Part shown: positions 8,447-18,500 of the stretch, piece by piece
Position numbering within the stretch: position 1 is the stretch's first letter
Layout of the letters: each line of letters starts with the position of its first letter
Source of the DNA: Steroidobacteraceae bacterium
GTDB taxonomy: Bacteria > Pseudomonadota > Gammaproteobacteria > Steroidobacterales > Steroidobacteraceae
Assembly: GCA_019683695.1 (NCBI GenBank)
Contig: JADGHX010000002.1
Coordinates: forward strand, 71,846 to 106,332
Direction of reading: 5' to 3'
Length of the DNA: 34,487 nt
The notes under the pieces: model-generated
Database searches by the model: none
The model's input: only the letters and a program-made list of their open reading frames with translations
What the model was told of the DNA's origin: nothing
Position numbers and translations under genes: made by a program

Positions 8447-9025
8447 ATGTACGATGGATCCGATACCGTCATTCTGTTCGAGGAGCTGGCGTATCAGGAC
8501 ATTCTGCCGGTGGCCTGGCGAGCGCTGCCCGATGAGATCGATCCCGATCTCGCCGCGAGCTACCTCGCCTCGAATGTGCGCGTCCTGCAGGCCGCCACCG
8601 CGCTCCAGGAATACGGCTCGCTCGAGAAGCTCGACGAGAACGCGCCCTACGCCGCGGACTTCATGCGCATCGAGCTCAAGATCAACCTGCTGCTGGACGT
8701 CGTCGGCCGGCTGCTCGCCGCGAATCAGCCCCGCCCGCCGGCCGTGGCCATCCGCTTCAACGCGCTCGGCGCCACCTTCCAGGCGCCCTCGCCGCCCCCG
8801 CGCCCGGGTGCGCAGGGCGCCGTGGAGATCTATCTCCGCGAGTGCGTCGTCGAGCCGCTGCGCCTCATCGGCCGCGTGGCGAATGTCTCCTCCACCGGCG
8901 AGTTGAAAGTGCGCTTCCTGCCGCCGGGCGAGGCCGTGTCGGACCTGCTGGAGAAGCTCGCCTTCCGACGACATCGCCGCCAAGTGGCCGGCAGCCGCAA
9001 CGCGCCGCGTCCGCGCCGCGGCTGA
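8447..9025 (+). CDS. PilZ-like domain protein of the flagellar cluster, putative cyclic di-GMP related
   Basis: The product has 192 residues with no signal peptide or membrane segment. The N-terminal third is acidic and helical (ELAYQDILPVAWRALPDEI). The middle has ADFMRIELKINLLLDVVGRLL, and the last third is strand-rich: AVEIYLRECVVEPLRLIGRV, then STGELKVRFLPPGEAVSDLL. This layout resembles the atypical PilZ proteins found beside fliS and fleQ in xanthomonad-type flagellar clusters. I do not see the standard RxxxR...D/NxSxxG ligand motif: NVSSTGELK is close to its second half, but the arginine half is unclear. Cyclic di-GMP binding is therefore not shown by the sequence. ATG 8447 has AGGAA eight bases upstream. 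The tail is basic (RRHRRQ). Confidence 0.65.
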   Translation: MYDGSDTVILFEELAYQDILPVAWRALPDEIDPDLAASYLASNVRVLQAATALQEYGSLEKLDENAPYAADFMRIELKINLLLDVVGRLLAANQPRPPAVAIRFNALGATFQAPSPPPRPGAQGAVEIYLRECVVEPLRLIGRVANVSSTGELKVRFLPPGEAVSDLLEKLAFRRHRRQVAGSRNAPRPRRG

Positions 9026-9330
9026 AGTGCGCGCTGCGAACCGCAGTCGACACTGCCTCCGCGTTTGCCTCACGCTCATCGCGGATGTGATCGCCGCGAT
9101 CCGCGCTGTGCACGCCGCAGTCTCGCGTTCGGTACGCACAAAGCGCAGTTGTGAACGCAGTCACGTGTCTCCAGTCGCATACAGGTGCTGCGTCACGTTC
9201 TTGCCCCCCGTGCAAAATTGACAATAGCGGCCAAGGTCGAGCGGGGAAGCAAGGAGCCGCGCTCCTGACGTAAAGGGGTTCGCGCCATCGCATCCGGAAA
9301 ACCGCGAGGCGCGTATTAAGTGGAGAGTCG
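9026..9330. other. 305-bp intergenic region before the fleQ-like gene
   Basis: No gene is supported. A TTGACA at 9218-9223 has no matching -10 box, and a small inverted repeat AGGAGC-CGC-GCTCCT lies at 9252-9266. A GGAGAG ribosome site precedes the ATG at 9331. No sigma54 or sigma28 promoter of good quality was found, so the promoter of the fleQ-like gene is not identified. Confidence 0.6.
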
Positions 9331-10578
9331 ATGCAATCACAAGAACAAGTCGCCGTTTCGCGCATGAGCGTGACAGGACACCCCAGAACGATTCCATTGC
9401 GCCTGGTTGAAACATCTGAGCAACCCCGGGTACGGCTGCCGACCGGCACGTCCCCGGCGATCCGGGAAGTGATTTCGCTGATCCGGCAGGTTGCCAACCA
9501 CGACTCCACGGTATTGATCCTCGGTGAATCCGGCACCGGCAAGGAAGTGGCGGCCCGCGCCATCCACGATCTTTCACCGCGCCGGAACCGGCCGTTCGTG
9601 GCCGTGAACTGCGGCGCCATCCCGGCCGATCTGCTCGAAAGCGAGCTGTTCGGTCACGAGAAAGGCGCGTTCACCGGCGCCATCTCGGCGCGCAAGGGCC
9701 GCTTCGAGATCGCCGAAGGCGGCACGCTCTTCCTCGACGAGATCGGGGACATGAGCCCCACCATGCAGGTGAAGCTGCTGCGCGTGCTGCAGGAACGCGT
9801 GTTCGAGCGCGTGGGCAACCACGTGCCGATACGCTGTAACGTGCGCATCATTGCGGCCACACACCGCAATCTCGAAGAGTCCATCGCGCGCGGCACGTTT
9901 CGCGAGGATCTCTTCCACCGTCTGAACGTATTCCCGATCGAGATGCCGGCGCTGCGCTCGCGGCTCGAGGACCTGCCGCTGCTGGTGCGCGACTTCGTCG
10001 CGCAGAACGTCGCGGAAGGCCGCGGCCACGTGCAACTCTCGCTGCGCGCGCTTGCGGCGCTCGCGATGTGCCCGTGGCCGGGAAATGTGCGCGAGCTCGC
10101 AAATCTCATCGAGCGGCTCTCCATCGTGGCGGCCGGACGCACCGCCGACATCGCGGACCTGCCGCCGAAATACCGTCCCGCCGACTGGTCGGCGCAATGG
10201 GTGGCACCGCCGTACGCGAGCGAAATCGCGGCACTCGATGCCACCGTGGCCGAGCGCATTCTGCTCGACGGCGATCCCCTGCCGGAAGGCACGCACCTGC
10301 TGCCGATGGAAGAGGACGCCGAGGAGAGCCTCGAAGGCCGCGCGCAGCCGGACATCGAGATCATTCGCGCGGACTCGCTCGACGTATTGCCCGAAGAGGG
10401 GCTCGATCTGCGCGCTCACCTGCTCGAGATCGAGCGCAAGCTCGTTGCCCAGGCACTCGAGCGTTCCTCCGGAGTGGTCGCACACGCGGCGCGTCTGCTC
10501 GGTCTGCGTCGCACGACGCTGGTCGAGAAACTTCGCAAGCTCGGCATGCTGAGCGGCGAGCTCGCGACGGAAGATTGA
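9331..10578 (+). CDS. fleQ: sigma54-dependent flagellar master activator, FleQ/FlrA-like, without the N-terminal receiver-like domain
   Basis: Enhancer-binding AAA+ proteins of this type remodel RNA polymerase-sigma54 at early flagellar promoters. The 415 residues contain Walker A GESGTGKE (65-72), the sigma54-contact loop GAFTGA (about 112-117), Walker B LFLDEIGD (about 132-139), the arginine region [13 protein letters not shown], and [10 protein letters not shown] Fis-type DNA-binding domain closes the protein, with [20 protein letters not shown] near residues 377-396, very close to FleQ. Canonical FleQ/FlrA has about 120-140 further residues at the N-terminus; here only about 45 precede the AAA+ core. 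Where FleQ has LFRSLVGTS this protein reads [12 protein letters not shown] 9331 has GGAGAG at optimal spacing, and the 305-bp gap upstream is too short and non-homologous to hold the missing domain. Confidence 0.88.
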   Translation: MQSQEQVAVSRMSVTGHPRTIPLRLVETSEQPRVRLPTGTSPAIREVISLIRQVANHDSTVLILGESGTGKEVAARAIHDLSPRRNRPFVAVNCGAIPADLLESELFGHEKGAFTGAISARKGRFEIAEGGTLFLDEIGDMSPTMQVKLLRVLQERVFERVGNHVPIRCNVRIIAATHRNLEESIARGTFREDLFHRLNVFPIEMPALRSRLEDLPLLVRDFVAQNVAEGRGHVQLSLRALAALAMCPWPGNVRELANLIERLSIVAAGRTADIADLPPKYRPADWSAQWVAPPYASEIAALDATVAERILLDGDPLPEGTHLLPMEEDAEESLEGRAQPDIEIIRADSLDVLPEEGLDLRAHLLEIERKLVAQALERSSGVVAHAARLLGLRRTTLVEKLRKLGMLSGELATED

Positions 10579-10581
10579 CGG

Positions 10582-10607
10582 TGGAGCGGCGGGAAGTTGC
10601 CGCTCCA
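10582..10607 (+). terminator. terminator-like hairpin after the fleQ-like gene
   Basis: TGGAGCGGC (10582-10590) and GCCGCTCCA (10599-10607) form a perfect 9-bp stem with an eight-base loop, four bases after the fleQ-like stop. There is no T-run. Its left arm resembles the start of the hairpin after ettA. It separates fleQ from the sigma54 promoter of the next gene. Confidence 0.45.
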
Positions 10608-10643
10608 TGTGATCCCGCTCTCACTTCAGCGCCCTTTTCGACT

Positions 10644-10659
10644 CGGCACGCCTCTTGCA
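10644..10659 (+). promoter_or_regulatory. sigma54 promoter before the flrC-like gene
   Basis: CGGCACGCCTCTTGCA has the invariant GG (-24) and GC (-12) separated by ten bases and matches the consensus TGGCACGNNNNTTGCW at all but the first position. It lies 41 bp before the ATG at 10701. The fleQ-like activator immediately upstream is its likely driver. The transcript probably continues into fliE. Confidence 0.8.
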
Positions 10660-10700
10660 CTTTCAGTACTCGATGCACCTCAAGTGCATGCGAGGGCTGA

Positions 10701-11744
<1,044 letters not shown>

Positions 11745-11754
11745 GAGCCGTGAC

Positions 11755-12090
11755 ATGAGCCAGATGGATATCGATCGCGTCCTCGCCACGATTCGCTCCT
11801 TCTCCTCGCAAGGTGCGGCCGGCATCCAGAAACCGGCGTCGCCCGCGGCGCCTGCTGCCTCCGGCGTTTCCGAGTTCGGGAGACTGCTGAAGCAGGGGCT
11901 CGACGCAGTGAATCGCACTCAGCAGAGCGCGGAGAGTCTTGCCGCCGCCTTTGAGCGCGGCACGCCAGGCGTCGAGCTGCCGCAGGTGATGCTCGAGATG
12001 CAGAAGGCCAACGTCTCCTTTCGCGCGGTCACCGAGGTGCGCAATCGCCTGGTGAGCGCGTATCAGGAAATCATGAACATGCCGATCTGA
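11755..12090 (+). CDS. fliE: flagellar hook-basal body adaptor FliE
   Basis: FliE links the MS-ring to the proximal rod and is exported by the flagellar apparatus. The 111-residue product has a variable Ala/Pro-rich N-terminal third and the conserved C-terminal region: SEFGRLLKQGLDAVNRTQQS, then VELPQVMLEMQKANVSFRAV and EVRNRLVSAYQEIMNMPI at the very end. The length is normal. It is 10 bp downstream of the flrC-like gene, with GGAG in the gap acting as ribosome site, so it most likely shares the sigma54 transcript starting near 10670. Confidence 0.97.
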   Translation: MSQMDIDRVLATIRSFSSQGAAGIQKPASPAAPAASGVSEFGRLLKQGLDAVNRTQQSAESLAAAFERGTPGVELPQVMLEMQKANVSFRAVTEVRNRLVSAYQEIMNMPI

Positions 12091-12143
12091 CCGGCATGCC
12101 CGCAATGCTGAAGGACAACACGTGATCGCTTCCCGGAGCCCTC

Positions 12144-13826
12144 ATGAGCGCTGAAGCCGCAAGCCTGCCAGCCGGCCCGCGCGTTCCGCAGGCTTTGAAG
12201 CCCTTGCTGCTGCTCGTCGGCGTGGCGGCGGCCGTTGCCGCTGGCGTGATGGTCGTGCTGTGGTCGAGGACACCGAGCTACAGCCTGTTGCATGCGAATC
12301 TCAGTGCGAAGGATCAGGCCGAAGTCGCCGCGGCCCTCGAGCAGGCGGGGATTCCCTATCGCCTCGAAGGCACGAGCGGCATGTCCGTTCCCACGGACAA
12401 GCTCAACGAAGCGCGCCTGAAGCTCGCCGGACAGGGGCTGCCCGAAGATTCCGGCGGTTTCGCGAACATCGCGAAGGATCCCGGGTTCGGTGTCAGCCAG
12501 TTCATGGAAGGTGCGCGTTACCAGCACGCGCTCGAAGCGGAGCTCGCCCGCACCATCGCCAGCTTGCGCCCCGTGGAAGGCGCTCGTGTGCATCTGGCCG
12601 TGCCGCGCGAATCCGCATTCGTGCGCGATCGGCAGCCGGCGAGCGCATCGGTATTCGTGCAGTTGAAGCCCGGCCGCCGTCTCGAGCAGGAACAGATCCG
12701 CGCGATCGTCAATCTCGTGGCCTCGAGCATTCCCGAGCTCGAGGCGAGCCGCGTCACCGTGGTCGACCAGCAGGGCCATTTGCTCTCCGCGCCGCAGGCG
12801 GATACCGAGCTGGCCGTGCGCGAGCGCCAGCTCGAGCTGACGCGCCGGCTCGAAGAAGAATACGCGCAGCGCATCGAGGCGCTGCTCACACCGTTGGTCG
12901 GGGCCGGGCGCGTACGCGCGCAGGTCGTCGCACAGGTCGATACATCCATCAAGGAGGAAGCACGTGAACAATACGCGCCGGACAGCCAGGTGGTGCGCAG
13001 CGAGCAGATCTCCGAGACGACCAGCCGCGACGCTTCGCGCCCGCAAGGTGTGCCGGGCTCGCTCTCGAACCAGCCGCCCACACCGGGCACGGCGTTGCCG
13101 CCCAATGCTGCGGCTAAAGCTCCTGCGACGGGTGCAGCGGCCGGTGCCGGCACTGCCGCGGCACAGGGTGCCGCGGCTGACGGCACGGGGTCCCCGCCTC
13201 CCGACAACGTCTCGCGGCAGAGCACCCGCAACTACGAGATCGATCGGACCCTGGCGTACACGAAGACGCCTTCCGGCCGCCTGCAGCGACTCACAGTTGC
13301 TGTGCTCGTCGACAACCTGCGTACCACCGGCCCGGATGGCAAGGTCATCAGCAAGCCGCTCACACCGGAGCAGCTCGAGCACATCACCCAGCTCGTGAAG
13401 GATGCCGTCGGTTTCAACGCGGAACGGGGCGACAGCGTGAACGTCGTCAACTCCCCCTTCCGCGAGGAAGCCGTACCGCCGCCGCCGGATGAGCTGGAAA
13501 AGATACCGCTGTGGGAACAGCCGTTCGTGCGCGACATCGCGAAGCTCGTCGCGGGGATGATCGTGTTGCTGGTTCTGGTGCTCTCCGTGCTCCGTCCCTT
13601 GGTGCGCGCGCTCCTGAACCACACCGGCGTGCTCGCGCCACGGCCGGTGCTTGAACCCGAGACGGTGGCGGCCGGCGGAGCGGCACGCGTTGTGAACGGA
13701 GCCGTGCAGACCTCACCTCCGCTTGCCTACGAGCAGCAGCTCGCGCAGGCACGCACGCTGGTGAGTCAGGACCCGAAGCGGGTTGCACAAGTGGTGAGAA
13801 CCTGGGTAGCGCAGGATGAAGAATAA
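12144..13826 (+). CDS. fliF: flagellar MS-ring protein FliF
   Basis: FliF forms the inner-membrane MS-ring that holds the export gate and the C-ring. The 560-residue protein has a first membrane segment at about residues 22-44 (LLLLVGVAAAVAAGVMVVLW). The ring-building motifs follow: YSLLHANLSAKDQAEV, FGVSQFMEGARYQHALEAEL, ARVHLAVPRESAFVRDRQPA and the ring-forming repeat domain up to about residue 280. A low-complexity Ala/Pro/Gly linker lies near 300-355. The second membrane segment is near 470-490 (AKLVAGMIVLLVLVLSVLRP), followed by the cytoplasmic tail ending PKRVAQVVRTWVAQDEE, which is the FliG-binding end. Its stop overlaps fliG by 11 bp. Confidence 0.97.
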   Translation: MSAEAASLPAGPRVPQALKPLLLLVGVAAAVAAGVMVVLWSRTPSYSLLHANLSAKDQAEVAAALEQAGIPYRLEGTSGMSVPTDKLNEARLKLAGQGLPEDSGGFANIAKDPGFGVSQFMEGARYQHALEAELARTIASLRPVEGARVHLAVPRESAFVRDRQPASASVFVQLKPGRRLEQEQIRAIVNLVASSIPELEASRVTVVDQQGHLLSAPQADTELAVRERQLELTRRLEEEYAQRIEALLTPLVGAGRVRAQVVAQVDTSIKEEAREQYAPDSQVVRSEQISETTSRDASRPQGVPGSLSNQPPTPGTALPPNAAAKAPATGAAAGAGTAAAQGAAADGTGSPPPDNVSRQSTRNYEIDRTLAYTKTPSGRLQRLTVAVLVDNLRTTGPDGKVISKPLTPEQLEHITQLVKDAVGFNAERGDSVNVVNSPFREEAVPPPPDELEKIPLWEQPFVRDIAKLVAGMIVLLVLVLSVLRPLVRALLNHTGVLAPRPVLEPETVAAGGAARVVNGAVQTSPPLAYEQQLAQARTLVSQDPKRVAQVVRTWVAQDEE

Positions 13827-14829
13827 GAGCGAAAACAGTGGCCGCTCCGGCACCGAGCGGGCTGCCATCCTTCTCCTCACGCTCGGCGAGCAGGAAGCGG
13901 CGCAGGTGCTGAAGCACATGGGCGCGCGCGAAGTGCAGAAGGTAGGCGCGGCCATGACTCAGCTGCTGAACGTGTCGCGCGAGGAAGTGACCGAGGTGCT
14001 CTCGAGCTTCACCACGGTGGTGGAGAACCAGACCTCCGTGGGCGTGGGCGTGGACGAGTTCCTGCGCAAGGTGCTCGTCGACGCGCTCGGCGAGGACAAG
14101 GCCGCAAGCGTCATCGATCGCATCAACATCGGACCCTCGAGCAAGGGCCTCGAAGCGCTCAAGTGGATGGACCCGCGTGCGGTCGCGGAGCTCATTCGTC
14201 ACGAGCACCCGCAGATCATCGCCATCGTGCTGGCCTATCTCGACCCCGATCAGGCCGCCGAGATCCTCGCGCTGCTGCCGCCCGGGCTGCACGCGGACGT
14301 GGTCATGCGCATCGCGACCCTCGATGGCGTGCAGCCGAGCGCGCTCTCGGAGCTGGACGACATCATGGAGAAGCAGTTCGCCGGCAAGTCCACGGGCAAG
14401 ACCTCCTCGCTCGGCGGCCCCAAGGCCGCGGCGGACATCGTCAATTTTCTCGATCCGAGCGACGAGAGCGCCATCATGGAGCAGATCAACAAGGCCGACG
14501 AGGCGCTCGGCGCGAAGATCCAGGACCTCGTGTTCGTCTTCGAGAACCTGCTGGACATCGACGATCGCGGCATGCAGGAGCTGCTGCGCAACGTCCAGAG
14601 CGACCGCCTGCTCGTGGCCCTGAAGGGCGCGGACGACGAGCTCAAGGCGAAGGTCTTCAAGAACATGTCCCAGCGCGCCGCCGAGATGCTGAAGGACGAC
14701 CTCGAGGCGCGCGGTCCGGTGAAGCTCTCCGAAGTGGAAGCCGCACAGAAGGAGATTCTCGCCACGGCGCGCAAGCTGGCCGAATCCGGCGTCATCGCAC
14801 TCGGCGGCAAGGGCGAGCAGTATGTCTGA
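13816..14829 (+). CDS. fliG: flagellar motor switch protein FliG
   Basis: FliG is the C-ring protein that contacts the stator and generates torque. At 337 residues it has the normal three domains. The N-domain starts with SGTERAAILLLTLGEQEAAQ and binds FliF. The middle domain includes the EHPQ motif (LIRHEHPQIIAIVL near residues 128-141) that contacts FliM. The C-domain has the torque helix with DRGMQELLRNVQSDRLLVAL and the charged residues KGADDELKAKVFKNMSQRAA. ATG 13816 lies inside the end of fliF (11-bp overlap), and its end overlaps fliH by 8 bp, suggesting translational coupling. Confidence 0.98.
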   Translation: MKNKSENSGRSGTERAAILLLTLGEQEAAQVLKHMGAREVQKVGAAMTQLLNVSREEVTEVLSSFTTVVENQTSVGVGVDEFLRKVLVDALGEDKAASVIDRINIGPSSKGLEALKWMDPRAVAELIRHEHPQIIAIVLAYLDPDQAAEILALLPPGLHADVVMRIATLDGVQPSALSELDDIMEKQFAGKSTGKTSSLGGPKAAADIVNFLDPSDESAIMEQINKADEALGAKIQDLVFVFENLLDIDDRGMQELLRNVQSDRLLVALKGADDELKAKVFKNMSQRAAEMLKDDLEARGPVKLSEVEAAQKEILATARKLAESGVIALGGKGEQYV

Positions 14830-15475
14830 GAAGGCCGGCATGGCGGCGACGATTCAGCGGTGGGCGCTGCCGCAGGTGGATGGGCCCATCGTCGGGCGCC
14901 GCATGACCGAAGCGGAGCTGCGCGCCGCGGAGCGCGAGAACCACGCACGCGGTTACGAGGAAGGTTACGAGGAAGGGCTGGCCGCCGCGCGAGCGGAGGT
15001 GAATACACGGCTCGCGCAGCTCGACGCCCGCATCAAACGGCTGGACAGCATTCTCAATCTGCTGGCGCGGCCTCTCGAGCAGCTCGACAGTGACGTTGAA
15101 AAGCAGCTCACGCTTCTTGCGCTCACAGTTGGCAAGCAGCTCGTGAGGCGCGAGCTGAGAACCGACCCCGCACAAGTGATTGGCGTCATCCGCGAAACGG
15201 TTGGGCGTCTGCCCGCGGCTGCGCGGGACATTCGCGTGCATCTGCATCCGGAGGATGCGGCGGTCGTTCGCGAGCATCTGGCCACGCCCTCGAGCGACCG
15301 GGCGTGGAGTATCGTGGAAGACCCCGCACTCACACGCGGTGGATGCGTGGTGCGCACCGATACCTCACAGATCGACGCGCGACTGGAAAGCCGGGTCAAT
15401 GCACTCGTCGCAGCAGCCTTCGGTGACGAGCGCGCCGCGTCCCGAACCAACGATGCTTCCGGGGGCAGCACCTGA
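14822..15475 (+). CDS. fliH: flagellar assembly protein FliH
   Basis: FliH forms the peripheral stalk-like regulator of the export ATPase FliI and tethers it to the C-ring. The 217 residues include the basic/aromatic N-terminal stretch [12 protein letters not shown], the glycine-repeat-type helix [18 protein letters not shown] typical of FliH, a coiled-coil part, and the C-terminal domain (from about residue 95) with [18 protein letters not shown] and VRVHLHPED-like sequence (here [11 protein letters not shown]), then [19 protein letters not shown]. It overlaps fliG by 8 bp and fliI by one base (TGATG). Confidence 0.95.
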   Translation: MSEKAGMAATIQRWALPQVDGPIVGRRMTEAELRAAERENHARGYEEGYEEGLAAARAEVNTRLAQLDARIKRLDSILNLLARPLEQLDSDVEKQLTLLALTVGKQLVRRELRTDPAQVIGVIRETVGRLPAAARDIRVHLHPEDAAVVREHLATPSSDRAWSIVEDPALTRGGCVVRTDTSQIDARLESRVNALVAAAFGDERAASRTNDASGGST

Positions 15476-16866
15476 TGGCCGCCACCGCCACGGACAGCAA
15501 CCGGAGCGCGCTCTGGCGAGAGCGGCTCGCACGCAATGTGCAGCGAATCGAACGCGTGCCGCCGCCGGCCGTTGAAGGCTATCTCACCCGCATGATCGGG
15601 CTCACGCTCGAAGCGGTGGGCTGCCAGGCCGCCGTGGGCGACTACTGCGACGTCGTCACCAGTTCCGGAACGCGCGTCGAAACAGAAGTGGTGGGCTTTG
15701 CCGGCGACCGCCTGTACCTCATGCCGACGGGCGACGTGCACGGGCTCGAGCCGAACGCGCGAGTGATCCCGCGCCAGAGAGCCGGCACGGTGCGAGTCGG
15801 GCCCGAGCTGCTCGGCCGGATCATCGATGGCAGTGCGCAGCCCCTCGATGGGCTCGGCCCCCTGCTGTGCGAAGACACGGTGCGACTGACCGGCTCGCTG
15901 ATCAACCCGCTCGCACGCCAACCGATTTCCGAGCCGCTCGATGTGGGCATCCGCTCGATCAACTCGCTCTTCACGGTGGGCCGCGGCCAGCGCATCGGCC
16001 TGTTTGCGGGAAGCGGTGTGGGCAAGAGCGTCCTGCTCGGCATGATGGCGCGTTACACGAGCGCCGACATCATCGTCGTCGGGCTCATCGGCGAGCGCGG
16101 ACGCGAAGTGAAGGAGTTCGTCGAGCGCATCCTCGGCCCGCAGGATCGCAAGCGCGCCGTCGTGGTCGCCTCGCCGGCGGACAATCCGCCCCTGATGCGA
16201 CTGCACGGCGCGTGGCTGGCCTCCGCGATTGCCGAGTATTACCGGGACCGCGGCAAGAACGTTCTGCTGCTGATGGATTCGCTCACGCGCTTTGCACAGG
16301 CCCAGCGCGAGATCGGGCTCGCCATCGGCGAAGCGCCAGCGACCAAGGGATATCCGCCTTCCGTGTTCGCGCGGCTGCCACAGCTCGTCGAGCGCGCGGG
16401 CAACGGCGTGAAAGGTGGCGGCTCCATCACCGCGTTCTACACCGTGCTCACCGAAGGCGACGACAACAACGACCCGATCGCGGACTCGGCGCGCGCCATT
16501 CTCGATGGCCACATCGTGCTCTCACGGCGCATCGCGGAGAGCGGACAGTACCCCGCCATCGATGTGGAAGCTTCAGTGAGCCGCGCGATGCACGAGATCG
16601 TGCCACGCGAACAGCTGGAGCTTGCGCGCCGATTCCGGCAGACGCTATCCACGTACGAGCATCACCGGGACCTCATCGCCATCGGCGCCTATCAGCGGGG
16701 CAGCGACCCGCGCGTGGACGCAGCACTCGCGCTGTGGCCGCGAATGCAGAAGTTTCTCCAGCAGGACATCAAGGAGCGCGTCACGTATTCGGAAAGTGTC
16801 TCCGCGCTCCGTGCCGTTCTCGAACAGGGCGCGCCCGCCGCGCCTGAAACAGTGAAGACGCCGTGA
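15475..16866 (+). CDS. fliI: flagellum-specific ATPase FliI
   Basis: FliI is the hexameric cytoplasmic ATPase that readies substrates for the flagellar type III export gate. The 463 residues have the ATP synthase-beta-like fold: N-terminal barrel, Walker A AGSGVGKS near residues 177-184, the segment [13 protein letters not shown], Walker [21 protein letters not shown], and [16 protein letters not shown]. The C-terminal part contains VDVEASVSR-like sequence ([11 protein letters not shown]) and [13 protein letters not shown]. Its ATG overlaps the fliH stop by one base and its stop overlaps fliJ as GTGA. Confidence 0.98.
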   Translation: MAATATDSNRSALWRERLARNVQRIERVPPPAVEGYLTRMIGLTLEAVGCQAAVGDYCDVVTSSGTRVETEVVGFAGDRLYLMPTGDVHGLEPNARVIPRQRAGTVRVGPELLGRIIDGSAQPLDGLGPLLCEDTVRLTGSLINPLARQPISEPLDVGIRSINSLFTVGRGQRIGLFAGSGVGKSVLLGMMARYTSADIIVVGLIGERGREVKEFVERILGPQDRKRAVVVASPADNPPLMRLHGAWLASAIAEYYRDRGKNVLLLMDSLTRFAQAQREIGLAIGEAPATKGYPPSVFARLPQLVERAGNGVKGGGSITAFYTVLTEGDDNNDPIADSARAILDGHIVLSRRIAESGQYPAIDVEASVSRAMHEIVPREQLELARRFRQTLSTYEHHRDLIAIGAYQRGSDPRVDAALALWPRMQKFLQQDIKERVTYSESVSALRAVLEQGAPAAPETVKTP

Positions 16867-17318
16867 AACGATCCAAACGCATGCAGACCGTGGAGCGCGT
16901 TGTCTCCGAAGTGGAGCGCAAGCGCGCCGAATCCCTCGCCGCCTGCGAGCGCCGCGTGGCCGAATGCGAGTCGCGCCTTGCAGAGCTCGAGGGCTACATG
17001 AAGAGCTACGCCGAACAGTTCCAGGCTCGCGCCGGCAATGGTATCGGGGCCGCGGGCCTGCGCGATTTCCAGACATTCATGGCACGGCTCGGCGAAGCCG
17101 TGAAACAACAGACGCAGATCGTTCTGCAGGCCCGGGCCGATCGCGATGCCGAGCTCAGGACGTGGCAGCACGCCGCGCAGCGCGCCGAAGCGGTCGGCGG
17201 ACTCGTGAAGCGATGGCAGAGCGAAGAGCAGCGCCAGCACGAGAAGCGCGAGCAGCTCGAATCCGACGAGCGCTCCCAACGCCCCTCGCCCCATCCGCTG
17301 TCCCTGCGTGGCACCTGA
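16863..17318 (+). CDS. fliJ: flagellar export protein FliJ
   Basis: FliJ is a small coiled-coil protein that sits in the centre of the FliI ring and connects it to FlhA. The 151-residue product is almost entirely helical and charged, with [19 protein letters not shown] at the start, the alternating [19 protein letters not shown] coiled coil, and [20 protein letters not shown] near the end. The start is a GTG at 16863 overlapping the fliI stop; a good alternative ATG lies six codons in. Sequence conservation in this family is low, so position after fliI is part of the evidence. Confidence 0.9.
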   Translation: MKRSKRMQTVERVVSEVERKRAESLAACERRVAECESRLAELEGYMKSYAEQFQARAGNGIGAAGLRDFQTFMARLGEAVKQQTQIVLQARADRDAELRTWQHAAQRAEAVGGLVKRWQSEEQRQHEKREQLESDERSQRPSPHPLSLRGT

Positions 17319-17324
17319 AGGCGA

Positions 17325-18311
17325 ATGACTATGGCATCCATTTCGAGCTCCGCAGCTCCCGCAAGCGCCGGCGCCGTCGGAGCTTCCGGCTCCACCGGCG
17401 CGGCCGGAGCGCCAGCGGGTAGCACCGCAGAAAGCAGCAGCAGCTTCACGCAGCTCATCAGCGGAATGATCACCGCCAGTGAGCCTTCGGCGGCAGCATC
17501 CGCTCTGCAGGATCTTTCGGCCGTGACGCTCGAAACCATCGAGGGTCTCGAGGGCATGGACGTCGACTCGGACGACCTCGACGAGGACGAGGATGCGGCG
17601 CTCGCGATCGCCTCGCTCCTTCCCGGCCTTTCGCTGCTCGCACCGCTCACTCACGCGGCGGGCAGTGGTGCGCAGGGCGACGGAGCGACCACGGCGCTGG
17701 CAACGGCCATCGCCGCAAACATCGGTTCGGATTCATCTCAGGCCGCAATCGAGGCACTGCTCGCGGAAGCCGGCGGCGCTGCCGCCGACGCAGCAGACCC
17801 TGCAGCGGCCGATGGAGCGGACAACTCCGCCGCCGCCCCTGCGATGCACGGCCTGCTTCCGACCCATGGGCCGGGATCGCCGGATGCCGTTCCGGATGGC
17901 CTGATGCGATCCCCCGTCGGCACGCCCGCCTGGCATGACGAGCTCGGGGCACAACTCACCTGGATGGCTGCGAACGGCCGTGAAGCCGCATCACTGCGCC
18001 TCTCGCCCGAACATCTGGGTCCGCTGGAGATCCGCATCTCGGTTCAGGACGGCGCGGCGTCCGTGTGGTTCGGCGCTTCCAACCCGGACACGCGCAGCGC
18101 GCTCGAACAGTCCCTGCCCCGCCTGCGCGAGCTGTTTGCCGCCCAGGGAATCGTGCTCGCCGACGCCGGCGTCTCACGCGAAGGGCCACGTCATGCGTTC
18201 AAGCCCACCCCCACCGCATTCGGCTCGCGTGGTTCTTCTGACGCTTCCTCCGATTCGAGTGTGACGGCCGTCACCCTCTCCCGCGTGGGGCTGATCGACA
18301 CCTACGTCTGA
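17325..18311 (+). CDS. fliK: flagellar hook-length control protein FliK
   Basis: FliK is secreted during hook assembly, measures hook length and triggers the FlhB specificity switch. The 328-residue protein has a long Ala/Ser/Gly-rich, low-complexity N-terminal part, as expected for a secreted ruler. The conserved C-terminal domain begins at about residue 205: ELGAQLTWMAANGREAASLR, then LSPEHLGPLEIRISVQDGAA and SALEQSLPRLRELFAAQGI. That domain is diagnostic. It ends with a Ser-rich tail. It starts six bases after fliJ and is the last gene before the sigma54 promoter of the fliL operon. Confidence 0.93.
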   Translation: MTMASISSSAAPASAGAVGASGSTGAAGAPAGSTAESSSSFTQLISGMITASEPSAAASALQDLSAVTLETIEGLEGMDVDSDDLDEDEDAALAIASLLPGLSLLAPLTHAAGSGAQGDGATTALATAIAANIGSDSSQAAIEALLAEAGGAAADAADPAAADGADNSAAAPAMHGLLPTHGPGSPDAVPDGLMRSPVGTPAWHDELGAQLTWMAANGREAASLRLSPEHLGPLEIRISVQDGAASVWFGASNPDTRSALEQSLPRLRELFAAQGIVLADAGVSREGPRHAFKPTPTAFGSRGSSDASSDSSVTAVTLSRVGLIDTYV

Positions 18312-18436
18312 TCGTTCACACCGCGCGTGCCGTGCGCGCTGCGCGTGTGATTCCGCGCACATCTGAGCGCTCTCGCGCGCTCGCTCACGCGTGGTGTGTG
18401 AGGCGCATCACGCGCCAACTTTCCGTCGCGAATCTG

Positions 18437-18453
18437 TGGCATGCGCGTTGCAA
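18437..18453 (+). promoter_or_regulatory. sigma54 promoter for the fliL operon
   Basis: TGGCATGCGCGTTGCAA carries GG and GC separated by exactly ten bases and differs from TGGCACGNNNNTTGCW mainly at one base in the -24 box. It lies 48 bp before the FliL start at 18501. It also settles that start: the upstream ATG at 18441 falls inside this promoter. Confidence 0.78.
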
Positions 18454-18500
18454 CTGCCGGTGCGGTTACACGCGCGTTTTCAATTTCAAGGTTTTCGACG

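Noticed and set aside
9190-9204. sigma54-like CGTCACGTTCTTGC before the fleQ-like gene
   Set aside because: The invariant GG of the -24 box is CG, and the CAC is shifted by one base.
9218-9223. TTGACA as a -35 box for the fleQ-like gene
   Set aside because: No -10-like hexamer occurs 16-18 bases downstream.
18441-18500. Upstream ATG of fliL
   Set aside because: It lies inside the sigma54 promoter, and FliL homologues begin near 18501.
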